Below are positions 23,301 to 32,439 of a stretch of DNA of 64,000 nt, one piece after another. The DNA lies in the NCBI RefSeq assembly GCF_003265705.1, contig NW_020313157.1, positions 2,525,570 through 2,589,569 on the forward strand, in the 5' to 3' direction. This DNA is from Callorhinus ursinus (lineage: Eukaryota; Chordata; Mammalia; Carnivora; Otariidae). The position numbers and the translations under genes are program-made. The notes under the pieces were generated by a model. It did not search any database. It had not been told where the DNA came from and saw only the letters and a list, made by a program, of their open reading frames with translations. The stretch's first letter is position 1; the number at the start of each line of letters is the position of its first letter.

Positions 23301-24270
23301 GTAGATGAACTGCACATCTGCACATGGAAGGTGGTTGGATAGGGCAGACCACTGCTTTGCACAATGCCCAGCACCCAGAAGACACCCTAGGCATTCACCA
23401 GAATTTACTGTGGGCCTACTGTGTGCCAGGCAGACTATATGTGTTTCCTGAGGGGGTACGATGAAAGCAGGACTGGCAAGGTTCTTGCCCCCATAGAGCT
23501 GATGAGACAATGACGGCTGGGAGAAAGTGGGGTGGGAGACAGGGCTACCCAAGGAAGCAGAGGGAGGCCTCCTTGTGGGGGAGACTGGGAAGTGAAGGCA
23601 GACCAGCCAGGGCCTGAGCCTCCAATTTATCAATATAATTACTAAAAGAATATAATTTACATGGTATATATGGTATATAATGTAATGTAATAATGTAGTC
23701 ATTATTAAGTGTACAATAATAAATGATTAGTGGATTCACTGATTCAACTACATGTAGGAGCTGCCTGTACCAGATGCCGGGGACAAATCAATGAATGAAT
23801 GAGTGGGAAGTGGGATAAGACAGTGCGAAATGTGGGGGAAAGGTTGTGGTGGATATTGGGGGGCATACAGCGGACACTTACAGTGGGGCAGGGCCAGCAC
23901 TCCGTGTCCTGTCTTACTTACAGTGGAGAACTTGGCGCACTGTGAGTTTCCCCTCCTGAGAGACCTGCTCATCCGGTGAGGATGCAGGAAGCCCAGGGGG
24001 CTGCAGGGACCCCAGGGGGATGCTGTGGTGGGGCCTAGGCTGAACCTCTGCCCATCTCCCAGCTCCCACCTCCAAGACCTGAAGGACATCACCCACAACG
24101 TCCACTACGAGAACTACCGTGTCTGCAGACTCAATGAGAGCCACCTGCTGCCTCGTGGGCCTGGCTGGGTTAACCTGACCCAGGCCCCTGCAGGCCCCCC
24201 AGCCACCCCGCGGCCCTCAAAGGTGCGCCACCAGGTCCAGGATGACTCCAAAGATGATGAGGAGTACTGA
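14361..24270 (+). CDS. SEPTIN12: SEPTIN12, testis septin GTPase, 9 coding exons
   Basis: Coding exons: 14361-14523, 17866-17991, 18075-18156, 19731-19868, 20017-20134, 20223-20318, 22963-23059, 23924-23975, 24063-24270. All have GT/AG borders and join to 359 codons plus stop (human 358). The product is a septin that assembles with other septins into filaments and forms the sperm annulus; human variants cause male infertility. Visible motifs are the P-loop GQSGLGKST (55-63), DTPGFG (111-116), the G4-type ARAD (193-196), and the septin-unique region running from about WGIIE (269-273) to residue 315. The tail DDSKDDEEY is acidic, with no long coiled coil, as in the SEPT3/9/12 subgroup. Residue 190 is Leu where septins usually have Pro (VVLVIARAD). 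Introns 1 and 6 are crowded with SINEs and L1 pieces. The start matches human MDPLRRSPSP; three further in-frame ATGs lie upstream. Confidence 0.96.
14665..14865 (+). repeat. MIR-containing segment, copy B of a direct duplication, in SEPTIN12 intron 1
   Basis: Partner of 11320-11535. The match starts before the MIR part and continues through TGTGACCTTGGGCACAGTCCC. Confidence 0.55.
15028..15230 (-). repeat. SINEC insertion in SEPTIN12 intron 1
   Basis: Reverse element from poly(T)-AAGATTTTATTTATT to GAGCCACCCAGGCGCTCC. Confidence 0.9.
15240..15880 (+). repeat. Old interspersed repeat split by a SINE
   Basis: Text from GCAGTGCTGTCCAGTAGAAA (about 15251) continues after the inserted SINE as GAAATTAATTTTAAAC and TTTATTTAACCCAGACC. 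Related pieces lie at about 42280-42500 and 53015-53415. It is probably an old DNA-transposon-type repeat; I cannot name the family. Confidence 0.5.
15333..15540 (+). repeat. SINEC insertion in SEPTIN12 intron 1
   Basis: Forward element with head GGGGAGCCTGGGTGGCTCAG and tail AAATAAATAAATAAAATCTTTA, inserted into an older repeat. Confidence 0.92.
16145..16465 (+). repeat. L1 3' end fragment, first part
   Basis: Landmarks 'gaacattattcagccatgaaaaag', 'ggatgaaccctgaaaa', 'gattccatttacaggaaatgtcc' and 'ggttgccaggggtgac'. A continuation appears at 17515-17710 beyond younger insertions. Confidence 0.7.
16471..16610 (+). repeat. Older short SINEC
   Basis: Head GCGCCTCGGTGGCTCAG, short body and ACTTAAAATAAAAAATG tail; diverged. 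Confidence 0.75.
16734..16778 (+). repeat. GGT/TTG triplet microsatellite
   Basis: About six GGT triplets run into about eight TTG triplets. Confidence 0.95.
16802..17004 (+). repeat. SINEC insertion in SEPTIN12 intron 1
   Basis: Forward SINE with flanking AGAAGTGGGGAGG on both sides. Confidence 0.92.
17304..17503 (-). repeat. SINEC insertion in SEPTIN12 intron 1
   Basis: Reverse element from AAAGATTTTATTTATTTATT to TGAGCCCCCCAGGCGACCC. Confidence 0.88.
17515..17712 (+). repeat. L1 3' terminus with a SINE stub inside
   Basis: L1 tail text (GGAGGTGATGGGTGCACAAC, then GTTTTGCCTCAATAAA) is interrupted by a 52-bp reverse SINE stub at 17595-17646. The stub is flanked by AACTGTTCGCTTTA / AATTGTTCACTTTA. 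Confidence 0.75.
20480..21615 (+). repeat. L1 3' region (end of ORF2 and 3' UTR) in SEPTIN12 intron 6
   Basis: Typical text includes 'aatgggagaaaatgcttgcaaat', 'aaactcttacaaatcaa'-like wording, 'catcaaaaccac...gatgccacttcacacc', 'gtgctggtgaggatgtgg', 'cacactgctggtgggaa' and the 'ctggaattagatggtgg...gtgaactgtacc' tail. It is interrupted by a SINE and is not coding. Confidence 0.82.
20645..20777 (-). repeat. SINEC insertion inside L1
   Basis: A reverse, short, older SINE subtype ending GAGCCACCCAGGCACCCC, flanked by CGGGCAAAGGTTTTG on both sides. Confidence 0.88.
22138..22165 (+). repeat. Poly(C) tract
   Basis: An almost pure run of about 20 C after AAAACAA. Confidence 0.9.
22300..22502 (+). 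repeat. Old DNA-transposon-like repeat
   Basis: Text such as GCAAAGGGCCAGATGATGG, CTCTGCGGGCCACGTGGTC and GTTGCCAAGCCCTGGG matches the common 'gone or shrunken signal' hAT-type repeat pattern. A T-rich tract lies just before it (22262-22296). I do not assign a family. Confidence 0.5.
22719..22825 (-). repeat. Older reverse SINEC in SEPTIN12 intron 6
   Basis: Short subtype with AAGATTTTATTTTTAAGTAATC and a CCAGCCAGTTGCCCC end. Confidence 0.78.
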
Positions 24271-24347
24271 GCACCAGGGCACCTGGGGCCTTGGGGCTCC
24301 CAGTGTCCTTGGCAGCCCCCAACACACAGCTATGTACTAGAGCATGT

Positions 24348-24438
24348 ATTAAAGGTGGACATTGCTTTTTATGAAAAGCTGTGCTTTGAAAACAAAAGGC
24401 ATTCTGTAAATGATTTCTTTGAGCTATCCTCAAATAAA
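24348..24438 (+). terminator. SEPTIN12: SEPTIN12 polyadenylation signals (ATTAAA and AATAAA)
   Basis: ATTAAA at 24348-24353 and AATAAA at 24433-24438 follow the stop codon by 78 and 163 bp. Either could end the transcript. Confidence 0.75.
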
Positions 24439-24799
24439 AGTATGGTTCTTTTTTTTTAAATAACAGTGTGAGACCCCAGGCCCTCGGGGGTCCTGAAGAC
24501 CTGGGAGCATGTGACTTGGACAGCCAGCCCCTTCTGCCCCAGAACCAGAGCCAAGTTCCAAATCAGGCTCCGCCGCCGCTGCCAACCCTCCTTCCTGGCA
24601 CAGGGCCAGGCCCTGTCATAAACACTTGAAAAGTCCCCGTTTTCGGCTATCTTCCCCAAACTCTGTGCCTCTCCTTGCTGTCTTCCTCTTTGCCCTGCGC
24701 TGGAAGACCAGCATGAAGAGAAGATTGTTGTCTCGGCTCAAGAAGGGAAAGGAAATCCATTCTTCCTCTGCTCTTTTGCTCTTTTAGAGCGCTCAACAG

Positions 24800-24975
24800 G
24801 TTGGGCGATGCCCACCCACAGTGGGGAGGGCGATCCTCTTTACTCAGCCTACCAAATCAAATGCTAATCTCTTCTGGAGACACCCTCACAGATGCACCCA
24901 GAAATAATGTCTTGAGAGCTGTCTGGCCATCCCTTGGCCCAGGTAAGTTGACACATAAAACTAACCATCACAGGA
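24800..24975 (+). repeat. Old interspersed repeat fragment
   Basis: Contains GGGAGGGCGATCCTCTTTACTC and, near the end, 'gttgacacataaaactaaccatcac', the 3' part of a common old mammalian repeat. Its 5' part resembles 46170-46255. Family not assigned. Confidence 0.5.
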
Positions 24976-25420
24976 GCTACAAGTTGCCTCCTCCATGATG
25001 CCCTCTTTGACTTCCCCAGTGTGATTCCTCGCTGCCCACTCTGTATGTATCACATGGTTTGTTTTCAGGTCAGTCTCCTTATCAGGCTGGGAGGTCTGTA
25101 AGGATAGAGATATATCAGCTTCATCCTGGACATAAGAGCTGCTCAAGACCCAGCTGTTAAATGAACGAACCCTAGAGCACCTGCCTCATAGCTGTTGACC
25201 CCACCAATTCACAAACCTGCCAACCAGGCTTGAGGAACTCCCGGGGCCTGTGGGGACCCACACCGTCTGCACCAACATCCCAGAGGCTGCATGTTGCCAC
25301 ATAGGGACTGAGCACATACTTTAAGTCAATAGTAGCTCCAGACAATATGGCAATGTCAACAACACACACCCTCAGGCTCAGCAATTGTATTTAGAGATTG
25401 TATTTGAAATTATATTTCTC

Positions 25421-25590
25421 AGGGCGACCAGGCAGCTCATCCCGTTAAACATCCACCTCTTGATTTCAGCTCAGGTCATGATCTCAGGGTCCTGGGATTG
25501 AGCCCTGCATTGGGCTCCAGGCTCAGTGGGGAGTCTGCTTGAGGATTCTGTCTCTCCCGCTCCTTCTGTCCCTCCCCCACCCCGCAAATA
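25421..25590 (+). repeat. SINEC with expanded purine tail
   Basis: Diverged forward SINE (GGGCGACCAGGCAGCTCATC head). Its A-rich tail passes directly into the GAAA/GGAA tract at 25591-25866. The target text AATTATATTTCTC before it recurs as AATTGTATTTCTA after the tract. Confidence 0.82.
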
Positions 25591-25706
25591 AAAAAGAGGA
25601 AGGAAGGAAAGAGAAAAGGGAGACAGGGAGGGAGGGAGGGAGGAAGGGAGGAAGGAAGGAAGGAAGGAAGGAAAGAAGGAAGGAAGAGGAAAGTGAAAGA
25701 AAGAAA

Positions 25707-25783
<77 letters not shown>

Positions 25784-25868
25784 AAAAGAAAAGGAAAGAA
25801 AGAGAAAGAAAGAAAGAAAGAAAAAGAGAAAGAGAAAGAAAAAGGGAAGGGAGGAAAGAAGAAAGAAA
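25591..25868 (+). repeat. GAAA/GGAA microsatellite
   Basis: About 280 bp of almost pure purine on the + strand, GGAA-rich first and then (GAAA)n. It creates spurious Lys/Glu/Arg-rich open frames. Confidence 0.97.
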
Positions 25869-25904
25869 ATTGTATTTCTAGGAACAGATCTAATGGATAG
25901 ACCA

Positions 25905-26106
25905 GAGTTTCTCAACTTCAGCACTGTTGACATTTGAGGCCAGGTCATTCTGTGTTGTAGGAGCTGTCTACACATTATAGGATGTTCAACCCTGGGCCTC
26001 CACCACTAGATGCCAGTAGCACAGCCCTCCAGCTGTAACACATAAAACTGTCTCTAAACATTGCCCAATGTCCCCTGGGAGACAATCTCCCCAGTTGAGA
26101 GCCACT
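25905..26106 (-). repeat. MER5A-like element (hAT-Charlie)
   Basis: Reverse text includes 'cagagtttctcaacttcagcac', 'ggatgttcaaccctgg...ccactagatgccag' and 'ttgagagccactg', the inverted ends and core of MER5A. Confidence 0.75.
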
Positions 26107-26189
26107 GCCGGTGGCACCCAGTGTAGTAAAGACAGAAAACAGTGCACTGCCCACTAGGAATGGGCGGCTAATTAAATCATGGGGTATCC

Positions 26190-26590
26190 ATACCACAAGA
26201 ATCTGTTCCCTATGGTGGCTGTAACAAAGAAGCACAAACAGGAGGCTTGAACAACACACATTTATTCTCTCACAGTTCTGGAAGGCAGAAGTCTGAAATC
26301 AGTATCACTGGGTCAAAATCGAAGGGTCCACAGGGTGGTGCTGCCTCTGGAGGCTCTGGGGGAGAGTCGGCTTCCCTGCCTTTACCAGGTTCTAGAGGCT
26401 GCCGGCATGCCTTGGCTCCTGGTCCCCTCCTCCACCTTTCTTCAGTTGTCACACGGCCCATCTCCCTCTGCAGGTGTCTCATGAGGACACGTGTGACTAC
26501 ATTGGGCCCTGCTGGGGCAATCCAGGATCATCTCCCCTCCTCAAAATTCTTAATCACCTCTGCAAAGTCCCTTTTGTCATAAAAGGTAGC
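26190..26590 (-). repeat. MaLR-type LTR, reverse orientation
   Basis: Contains 'ggtggctgtaacaaagaagc', 'acatttattctctcacagttctgg', 'catgaggacacg' and 'aagtcccttttgtcat', as in other old MaLR LTRs here. Confidence 0.6.
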
Positions 26591-26698
26591 GTATATATAA
26601 GTTCTGGCACAGGAATTGGATACTGGGTGTGTGGGGGCGTATTCTTCAGCCACCACCCCATAGAATATAATGTGGTCCTTGAAAAGAATGAAGTAAAA

Positions 26699-26743
26699 GG
26701 GCATCTGGATGGCTCAGTCGGTTAAGTGTCAGCCCGTTAAACA
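26699..26743 (+). repeat. Truncated SINEC head
   Basis: Only the first 40 or so bases of a forward SINE remain (GGGCATCTGGATGGCTCAGTC), ending where the inverted ZNF500-like copy begins. Confidence 0.7.
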
Positions 26744-26922
26744 TCAAACTTGTCTCTCCCTGTACCTCTGGCCAGACACTGGAAATGATGTTTGCAGGGC
26801 TCTGTGGAGAAACAATAAATCATTTGGGTGCAGTGTTAGGGCTAGATAAACATCTACCCATAAGGCCCTGCTCTTGCCCCCGAGCCAACTCAGCCTCATT
26901 GGCAAAAGAAAAGGGCTGAAGT
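26744..26922 (-). repeat. Inverted copy of the ZNF500 intron 1/exon 2 junction
   Basis: Read on the minus strand, this segment matches 41230-41397 almost base for base. It includes the polypyrimidine acceptor and the start of the first coding-exon 5' UTR (TTTCTCCACAGAGCCCTGC). By eye there are about ten substitutions, a 2-bp indel and one 8-bp insertion. It keeps intron sequence, so it is not a processed retrocopy. It contains no coding sequence. It could instead be a second member of a repeat family also used by ZNF500. Confidence 0.85.
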
Positions 26923-26923
26923 A

Positions 26924-27112
26924 TGGGACGCCTGGGTGGCTCAGTCGTTTGAGTGACTGCCTTCGGCTCAGGTCATGATCCTGGAGTCCCGGGATCGAGT
27001 CCTGCATCGGGCTCCCTGCTCAGTGGGGAGTCTGCTTCTCCCTCTGACCTTCCCCCCTCTCCTGCTCTCTCTCTCTCATTCTCTCTCTCAAATAAAATCT
27101 TAAAAAAAAAAA
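26924..27112 (+). repeat. SINEC insertion
   Basis: Forward element (GGGACGCCTGGGTGGCTCAG) with an AATAAAATCTTAAAAAAAAAA tail, directly adjoining the inverted copy. Confidence 0.92.
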
Positions 27113-27129
27113 GAAAAGAACATTAAACT

Positions 27130-27297
27130 ATCAAAAAAAAAAGAAGGTAACTATGTGAGGTGACAGATGTGCTAACTAACCTTATTGTGGTGATCATTTC
27201 ACAATATATATGCATATCAAATCATTACGTTGTATACCTTAAATTTACACAATGTTACTTGTCGATTATATCTCAATGAAGCTGGAAGAAAAAAAAA
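27130..27297 (+). repeat. L1 3' tail
   Basis: Text such as 'aactaaccttattgtggtgatcattt', 'tacgttgtataccttaaa' and 'atatctcaatgaagctgg' is the end of an old L1. Confidence 0.7.
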
Positions 27298-28699
27298 TTG
27301 AGGTAGCACTATTATCATCCAAGTGTTAATTCTACTCATGGATCTTTAGGGTCCACTATATGCTGCTACAGAGGCTAAGGGTTCAGCAGGGAACAAAACC
27401 AAGTCACTGTCCTCGGGAGCTTGCACCTAGGTGGGTGCTCTGGCACCGAGTAAGGCATTTAAGGGGTATAGGACAGTCTAGGGTTTATAATTGGAGGAAG
27501 GGGTCAGGGAGGCCTCACTGAGAAGGGAACATTGAGTAAAGATGTAAAGGAATAAGCCACGGAGATAACTAGAATCCTAGCACTCCACACAAAGAGAAAA
27601 GCCACTGCTAGTGCAAAGGCCCTGGGGCAGGAGTATGTTAGATGTGTTCAAGGACTCGCAAGGAGGCCTCTGTGGCTGGAGCAACATGAACCAGGAGAAA
27701 GGGAGAGAGTGGGGAGAAATGAGGACAGAGAGGTGGTGAAGGGCAGGCCCACAGCCTGTCGAATTTGAGTTCCCCATCATGACTCTGTGCAGATACAGAC
27801 TGATTGCCTAATGACACTGATGTGAGGAAAACAAGGAGCAATAGAGGACATAGAGGATGGCAGCACATGGGGCATGAATATCTCCAGAAAGATACTGAAG
27901 ACCCTGGAACAAATGGTTGCTTCTGGGGAGGTCAGTTGCTTTGGAGGTCAAGAATGGGAAGGAGACTTAATGTTTCCTCTGTCTCCTTTTGTACTGTGTG
28001 AAATACTGGCTCTTATCCCTTCCCTGAAAGTTAGGATGTGCTGCAATCAGGATTGCCAGCAGGTGCTGGTGGAAGGCCACTAGCCTGCCTTCCTGCTCCC
28101 TCTGCTGCAGCCTCCCTCAGCCTCCAACAACCTGCTCTCATGGCATCCTCACCCAGCCTGTCCTTGCTTGTTCACTAGGGCAGTTTTCTTCTCAGGCTGG
28201 GGAGAGGCAATCCAGGGAGTGCTGATATTTCAGGGCGCATCGGCCCTGCTCTCTACCCATGACTTTACCCCAAGCTCTGGAAGCTTTCGCCATGCCTACA
28301 GTGACTCTGCAACTCACACTTGGCACAGACTGTTCGTTACGTGCCCAGTAATGGCCTCACACAGCTCTCCTGTGCATTTCCTGCCCGACACCAGTTGGGG
28401 GAGGGCTGAGGCCTCATCTGACACATCTTGGGATTTCCTAGGCCCGGCAAGTGAGGGTTCTGCCCCTTCTAAACTGCAGGACTTTAGGCAAGTCACCTGA
28501 CACCCCAGAATGATGTCCTCATGTGTGAAACAGGAATAGCAACAATAAGCCCTTGCTTCAGGGTTCTGTGTAGATAAATGGTTCTGTTCTGTAAGTGTGT
28601 GTGTTGGGGGTGGGGGAAGGTTTGCATTGTGCAGGACACTAAGCAGGTTCATGTCATAATGATACAGTCATAATATTCAATAACAATAGAGAGCATTTT

Positions 28700-29500
28700 T
28701 TTTACAAGGGGAATCACAAAATCAATTTCCATGTACCTGGTACAATAAAACATCAACTAGATTACATGCAATGTATTCATATTTATTCAAGAATGGTCAC
28801 AGCAGCCCCAAATTGGAAACTGCAAATGTTCAGTGACAGGACAGTAGATAAACTGTGGTAAGAGTGGTACAACAAAACACTCCTTGGCAATAAAGAGGAG
28901 CCGACTGCGGATACACGCAGCAGCGTGGAAGAATCTCACAGAACTAATGATGAGTGAAAGAAACCAGAGAGCAGATAGAAAGTACCATGTGGATGCCTTT
29001 TATAAAGTTCAAGAACAGGGGCTCCTGGGTGGCTCAGTCGTTAAGGTGGCTCAGTCGTTAAGCGGCTGCCTTCGGCTCAGGTCATGATCCCAGAGTCCTG
29101 GGATCGAGCCCCGCATCGGGCTCCCTGCTCAGCGGGAAGCCTGCTTCTTCCTCTCCCACTCCCCCTTCTTGTGTTACCTCTCTCGCTGTGTCTCTCTCTG
29201 TCAAATAAATAAATAAAATCTGTAAAAATATAAATAAAGTTCAAGAACACGAAAAATCAATCTAAGGTGATAGAAATCAGACTTGTGGTTTCAGGCCAGA
29301 GTTGGGGATATTGACTGAGGAGGGGCATGAGGGAGGTTTCTGAGGCATTGAAGAGGACCTATATCTTGATCTGGGTGGAAGTTACATAAGTATATAGACT
29401 TGTAAAAATCTTTGAGGCATGCACTTGAGATTTGTGCATTTCATTGTGAGATATTTGTGCACTTTACTCAATATATGTTAGACCTCAAACAAAAATCTTA
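28700..29500 (+). repeat. L1-derived sequence split by a SINE
   Basis: L1 3' end wording is visible before the SINE ('gacaggacagtagataaactgtggtaa', 'gagtgaaagaaaccaga') and continues after it, ending about 'ctcaatatatgttagacctcaa'. Confidence 0.6.
29019..29232 (+). repeat. SINEC with duplicated head segment
   Basis: Forward SINE flanked by ATAAAGTTCAAGAACA on both sides. Within the head, GGTGGCTCAGTCGTTAAG occurs twice in tandem (around 29030-29062). Confidence 0.92.
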
Positions 29501-29647
29501 GAAGGTAAGGAGAAATTTAAAATAATTGAAATAGAAACAGTATACAAGTTAGCACTGCATTTATTGAAAATTATTTATGGAAACATTTGCTAGGTTTCAA
29601 TAGTTCAAGAATGCAAATTCCCAATAATAACTATTTTGATGTTGGGG

Positions 29648-29868
29648 TTTTTTTTAAGATTTATTTATTTTGGAGAGAGAGAAAAAGAGAGCGTGCACAG
29701 GGGAGGGGCAGAGGGAGAGGGAGAGAAAGAATCTTGAGCAAACAACCCCCTGAGCATGGGTGGGGACCCACGTGGGGCCCCGAGCTAGGCAACCTCATGA
29801 CCCTGAGATCATGGCCTGAGCTGAAATCTGAGTCAGATGCTCAACCACCTGAGCCACCCAGGCGCCCC
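29648..29868 (-). repeat. SINEC insertion
   Basis: Reverse element ending GAGCCACCCAGGCGCCCC, flanked by TTGATGTTG / TTGATGCTG. Confidence 0.85.
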
Positions 29869-29896
29869 TTGATGCTGTTTAAAAATCACAGTAAGA

Positions 29897-30082
29897 GGCA
29901 CCTGGGTGGCTCAGTCCATTAAGCGTCTGCCTTCAGCTCAGGTCATGATCCCAGGGTCTTGGGATGGAGCCCAAGTCCCACATCGGGCTCCCTGCTAGGT
30001 GGGGAACCTGCTTCTCCCTCTCCCTCTGCCTGTCCCTCTCAAATAAATAAATAAAATCTTTAAAAATAAAATAAAATAAAAA
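29897..30082 (+). repeat. SINEC insertion
   Basis: Forward element, head GGCACCTGGGTGGCTCAG, tail ATAAATAAATAAAATCTTTA. Confidence 0.92.
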
Positions 30083-30385
30083 GCACATTAAAACTTGCAG
30101 TTTATTGCCCCCTGCATGCCTTACCCATCTCTCTCCAACTCCTGCCCCCAGTGCCATGGGCAATCATCATCCTGAATCTGGTGTTTATCTGATCCCAAGT
30201 ATTTCTTCACTTTTTTGCTACATAGGTATATATCCCTAAATCACATACATTATGTTCTGTATGTTTTCATAATTTATGGAAATGGTGTCATACTGTCACT
30301 TGTTTTTTTGCTCAACATCATCTCTTGTGAGAGAATTATCATTCTGTTGATTGACATTTATGTTTTGCCATTACAAACAACACTG

Positions 30386-30569
30386 TTCTTTTAAGATTTT
30401 GTTTATTTGATAGAGCGTGCACAAGCAGGGGGAAAGGCAGGCAGAGGGAGAGGGAGAAGCAGGCTCCCTGCTGAGCAGGAAGCCCAACATGGGGCTTGAC
30501 CCCAGGACCCTGGGATCATGACCTGAGCTGAAGGCAGACACTTAACTGACTGAGCCACCCAGGCATCCC
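30386..30569 (-). repeat. SINEC insertion
   Basis: Reverse element from TTTTAAGATTTTGTTTATTTG to GAGCCACCCAGGCATCCC. Confidence 0.88.
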
Positions 30570-30869
30570 TGTTTTGCCTCTTTTAATCAAAATGGTACCT
30601 GCTGCAGGAGATGTTATAATCCCCATTTTACTAATCAATTTTTCTTGCTCTCTCCTTCAGCCCAACCCAGTTAACCACCAGGCCCTGCTGATTCGGCTTC
30701 AGTAATCTCGGTCAGCTCCATCCCTTGTGACTACCACCATTGCTAGTATTACCTCAGCTATGAACCACTCCAGGAGCTTCCAGCTGGTTTCACTGCTCCC
30801 TCTGTTCTCCCTGAGATCTCTACTCCACAAAGCTTCCTACCCAATCCAACACTATCCTGCTTGAAATCC

Positions 30870-31200
30870 CAAACTCTATTGGTTTCGCATTGCTGTTAGG
30901 ATAACAGCCTCAATCCTCAGCAGAACTTCAAGGTCCTTCTGCGTGGCCTCACCTCTCCAGCCTCAAATCCCAAGCTTTTCCCCCTGCACCTGGGCCATGC
31001 TGGTCTCCTTTCTGTCCTTCAAACACATCCCAATCTCTCAGGCCTCGTTCTGGACCTTCACACCTGTTGCTCTTTTTGTGTGGAACCCTCTCCCCCAACT
31101 CCCTAGGTTAACTCTATGCTGTCCTCACACCTCCACTCAACTGTCACTTGAACCCAAAGGAGATCAAGCCCCCTCTTCTATACCCTTTGTCAGGATTTAC
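30870..31200 (+). repeat. L2-like fragment
   Basis: Phrases such as 'aaggtccttctgcgtggcc', 'ccatgctggtctcctttct' and 'tggaccttcacacctgttgctc' followed by 'ggaaccctctcccccaac' follow the 3' region of LINE2. Confidence 0.6.
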
Positions 31201-31229
31201 CAAAGATATGATTTCGTCACTGTATGCCT

Positions 31230-31431
31230 CTTTTTTTTTTAAGATTTTATTTATTTATTTGACAGAGAGATAGAGAGAGAGCACAAGTAGGCAGAGAGGC
31301 AGGCAGAGAGAGAGGGAGAAGCAGACTCTCCACTGAGCAGGGAGCCCGACGTGGGGCTCGATTCCAGGACCCTGGGATCATAATCTGAGCCAAAGGCAGC
31401 CGCTTAACTGACTGAGCCACCCAGGTGCCCC
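31230..31431 (-). repeat. SINEC insertion
   Basis: Reverse element with perfect flanking CTGTATGCCTCTTTT. Confidence 0.93.
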
Positions 31432-31865
31432 TGTATGCCTCTTTTTAACAAATCCAAACTTCAGCTGCATGTCCCTCCAAAGACCAATACTCAAGAGATG
31501 AATATTGATTGGAAAGGAATATGAGGTTTACTCAGGAGGCCAGCCACCTAGGCAGAAGGTGGACTCTTGTCCAAAAGCCAACTCCCTGGTTTCTGCCTAG
31601 CGAGGAGGGTTTTAAAGGGACAGGGGGTCATTAATCAGTGAGAGGGTGCAGTGGCCTGTAACACGTCCTGATTCCCTGCAGATTTAGTGGTGCCTATTTA
31701 CAGCTTTCAGTGCTCGGTGTAGCAAGATGTCTAACTGCTGTTCTGTGACATGTGAGGGCTTTCTATTCTCCTTCTAAAAAGGAATGTAAGATTTACAGAT
31801 ACCAAGGAAGGTTGGTAAATCAATCATATGCAATTAAGAAGACCTATTAAAGATCATCATGCTAG

Positions 31866-32062
31866 GGCGCCTGGGTGGCTCAGTCGTTGAGCGCCTGCCT
31901 TCGGCTCAGGTCGTGGTCCCGGGGTCCTGGGATCGAGTCCCGCAATGGGCTCTCTGCTCGGCAGGAGGCCTGCTTCTCTCTCTCCCACTCTCCTTGCTTG
32001 TGTTCCTTCTCTCGCTGTGTCTCTCTCTGTTAATAAAATAAAATAAAATATTAAAAAGAAAA
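31866..32062 (+). repeat. SINEC, first of a same-site pair
   Basis: Forward element between two copies of ATCATCATGCTAG (31853-31865 and 32063-32075). Confidence 0.93.
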
Positions 32063-32075
32063 ATCATCATGCTAG

Positions 32076-32254
32076 GGGCGCCTGGGTGGCTCAGTCGGTT
32101 AAGCCTCTGCCTTCGACTGAGATCATGATCCCAGGGTCCCAGGATCGAGCCCCACCTCGGGCTCTCTGCTGGGAGGGAGCCTGCTTCTTCCTCTGCCTGC
32201 CGCTCTGCCTGCTTGTATGCTCTCTCTCTTAAATCAATAATATCTTTTTTAAAA
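32076..32254 (+). repeat. SINEC, second of a same-site pair
   Basis: Forward element between ATCATCATGCTAG (32063-32075) and the diverged ATCACCATCCTAG (32255-32267). Confidence 0.92.
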
Positions 32255-32439
32255 ATCACCATCCTAGTTACGAAGATCAAGGCAGCCTCTCCTGAAAACA
32301 AGCGCCTGCTAACCACTGCCCTGCTAACCACTGCGGTAACGCCTGCGCCTAGCAGAAGGACTCATTATGCTTTGGAAAATATGTATGAACGGTTTTGAAC
32401 TTGTTACAACCGTAAACGGCTAACGTCCCCATTCAAAGA

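Noticed and set aside
25523..25975. Long Lys/Glu/Arg-rich and Phe/Leu/Ser-rich frames
   Set aside because: Both are translations of the GAAA/GGAA microsatellite.
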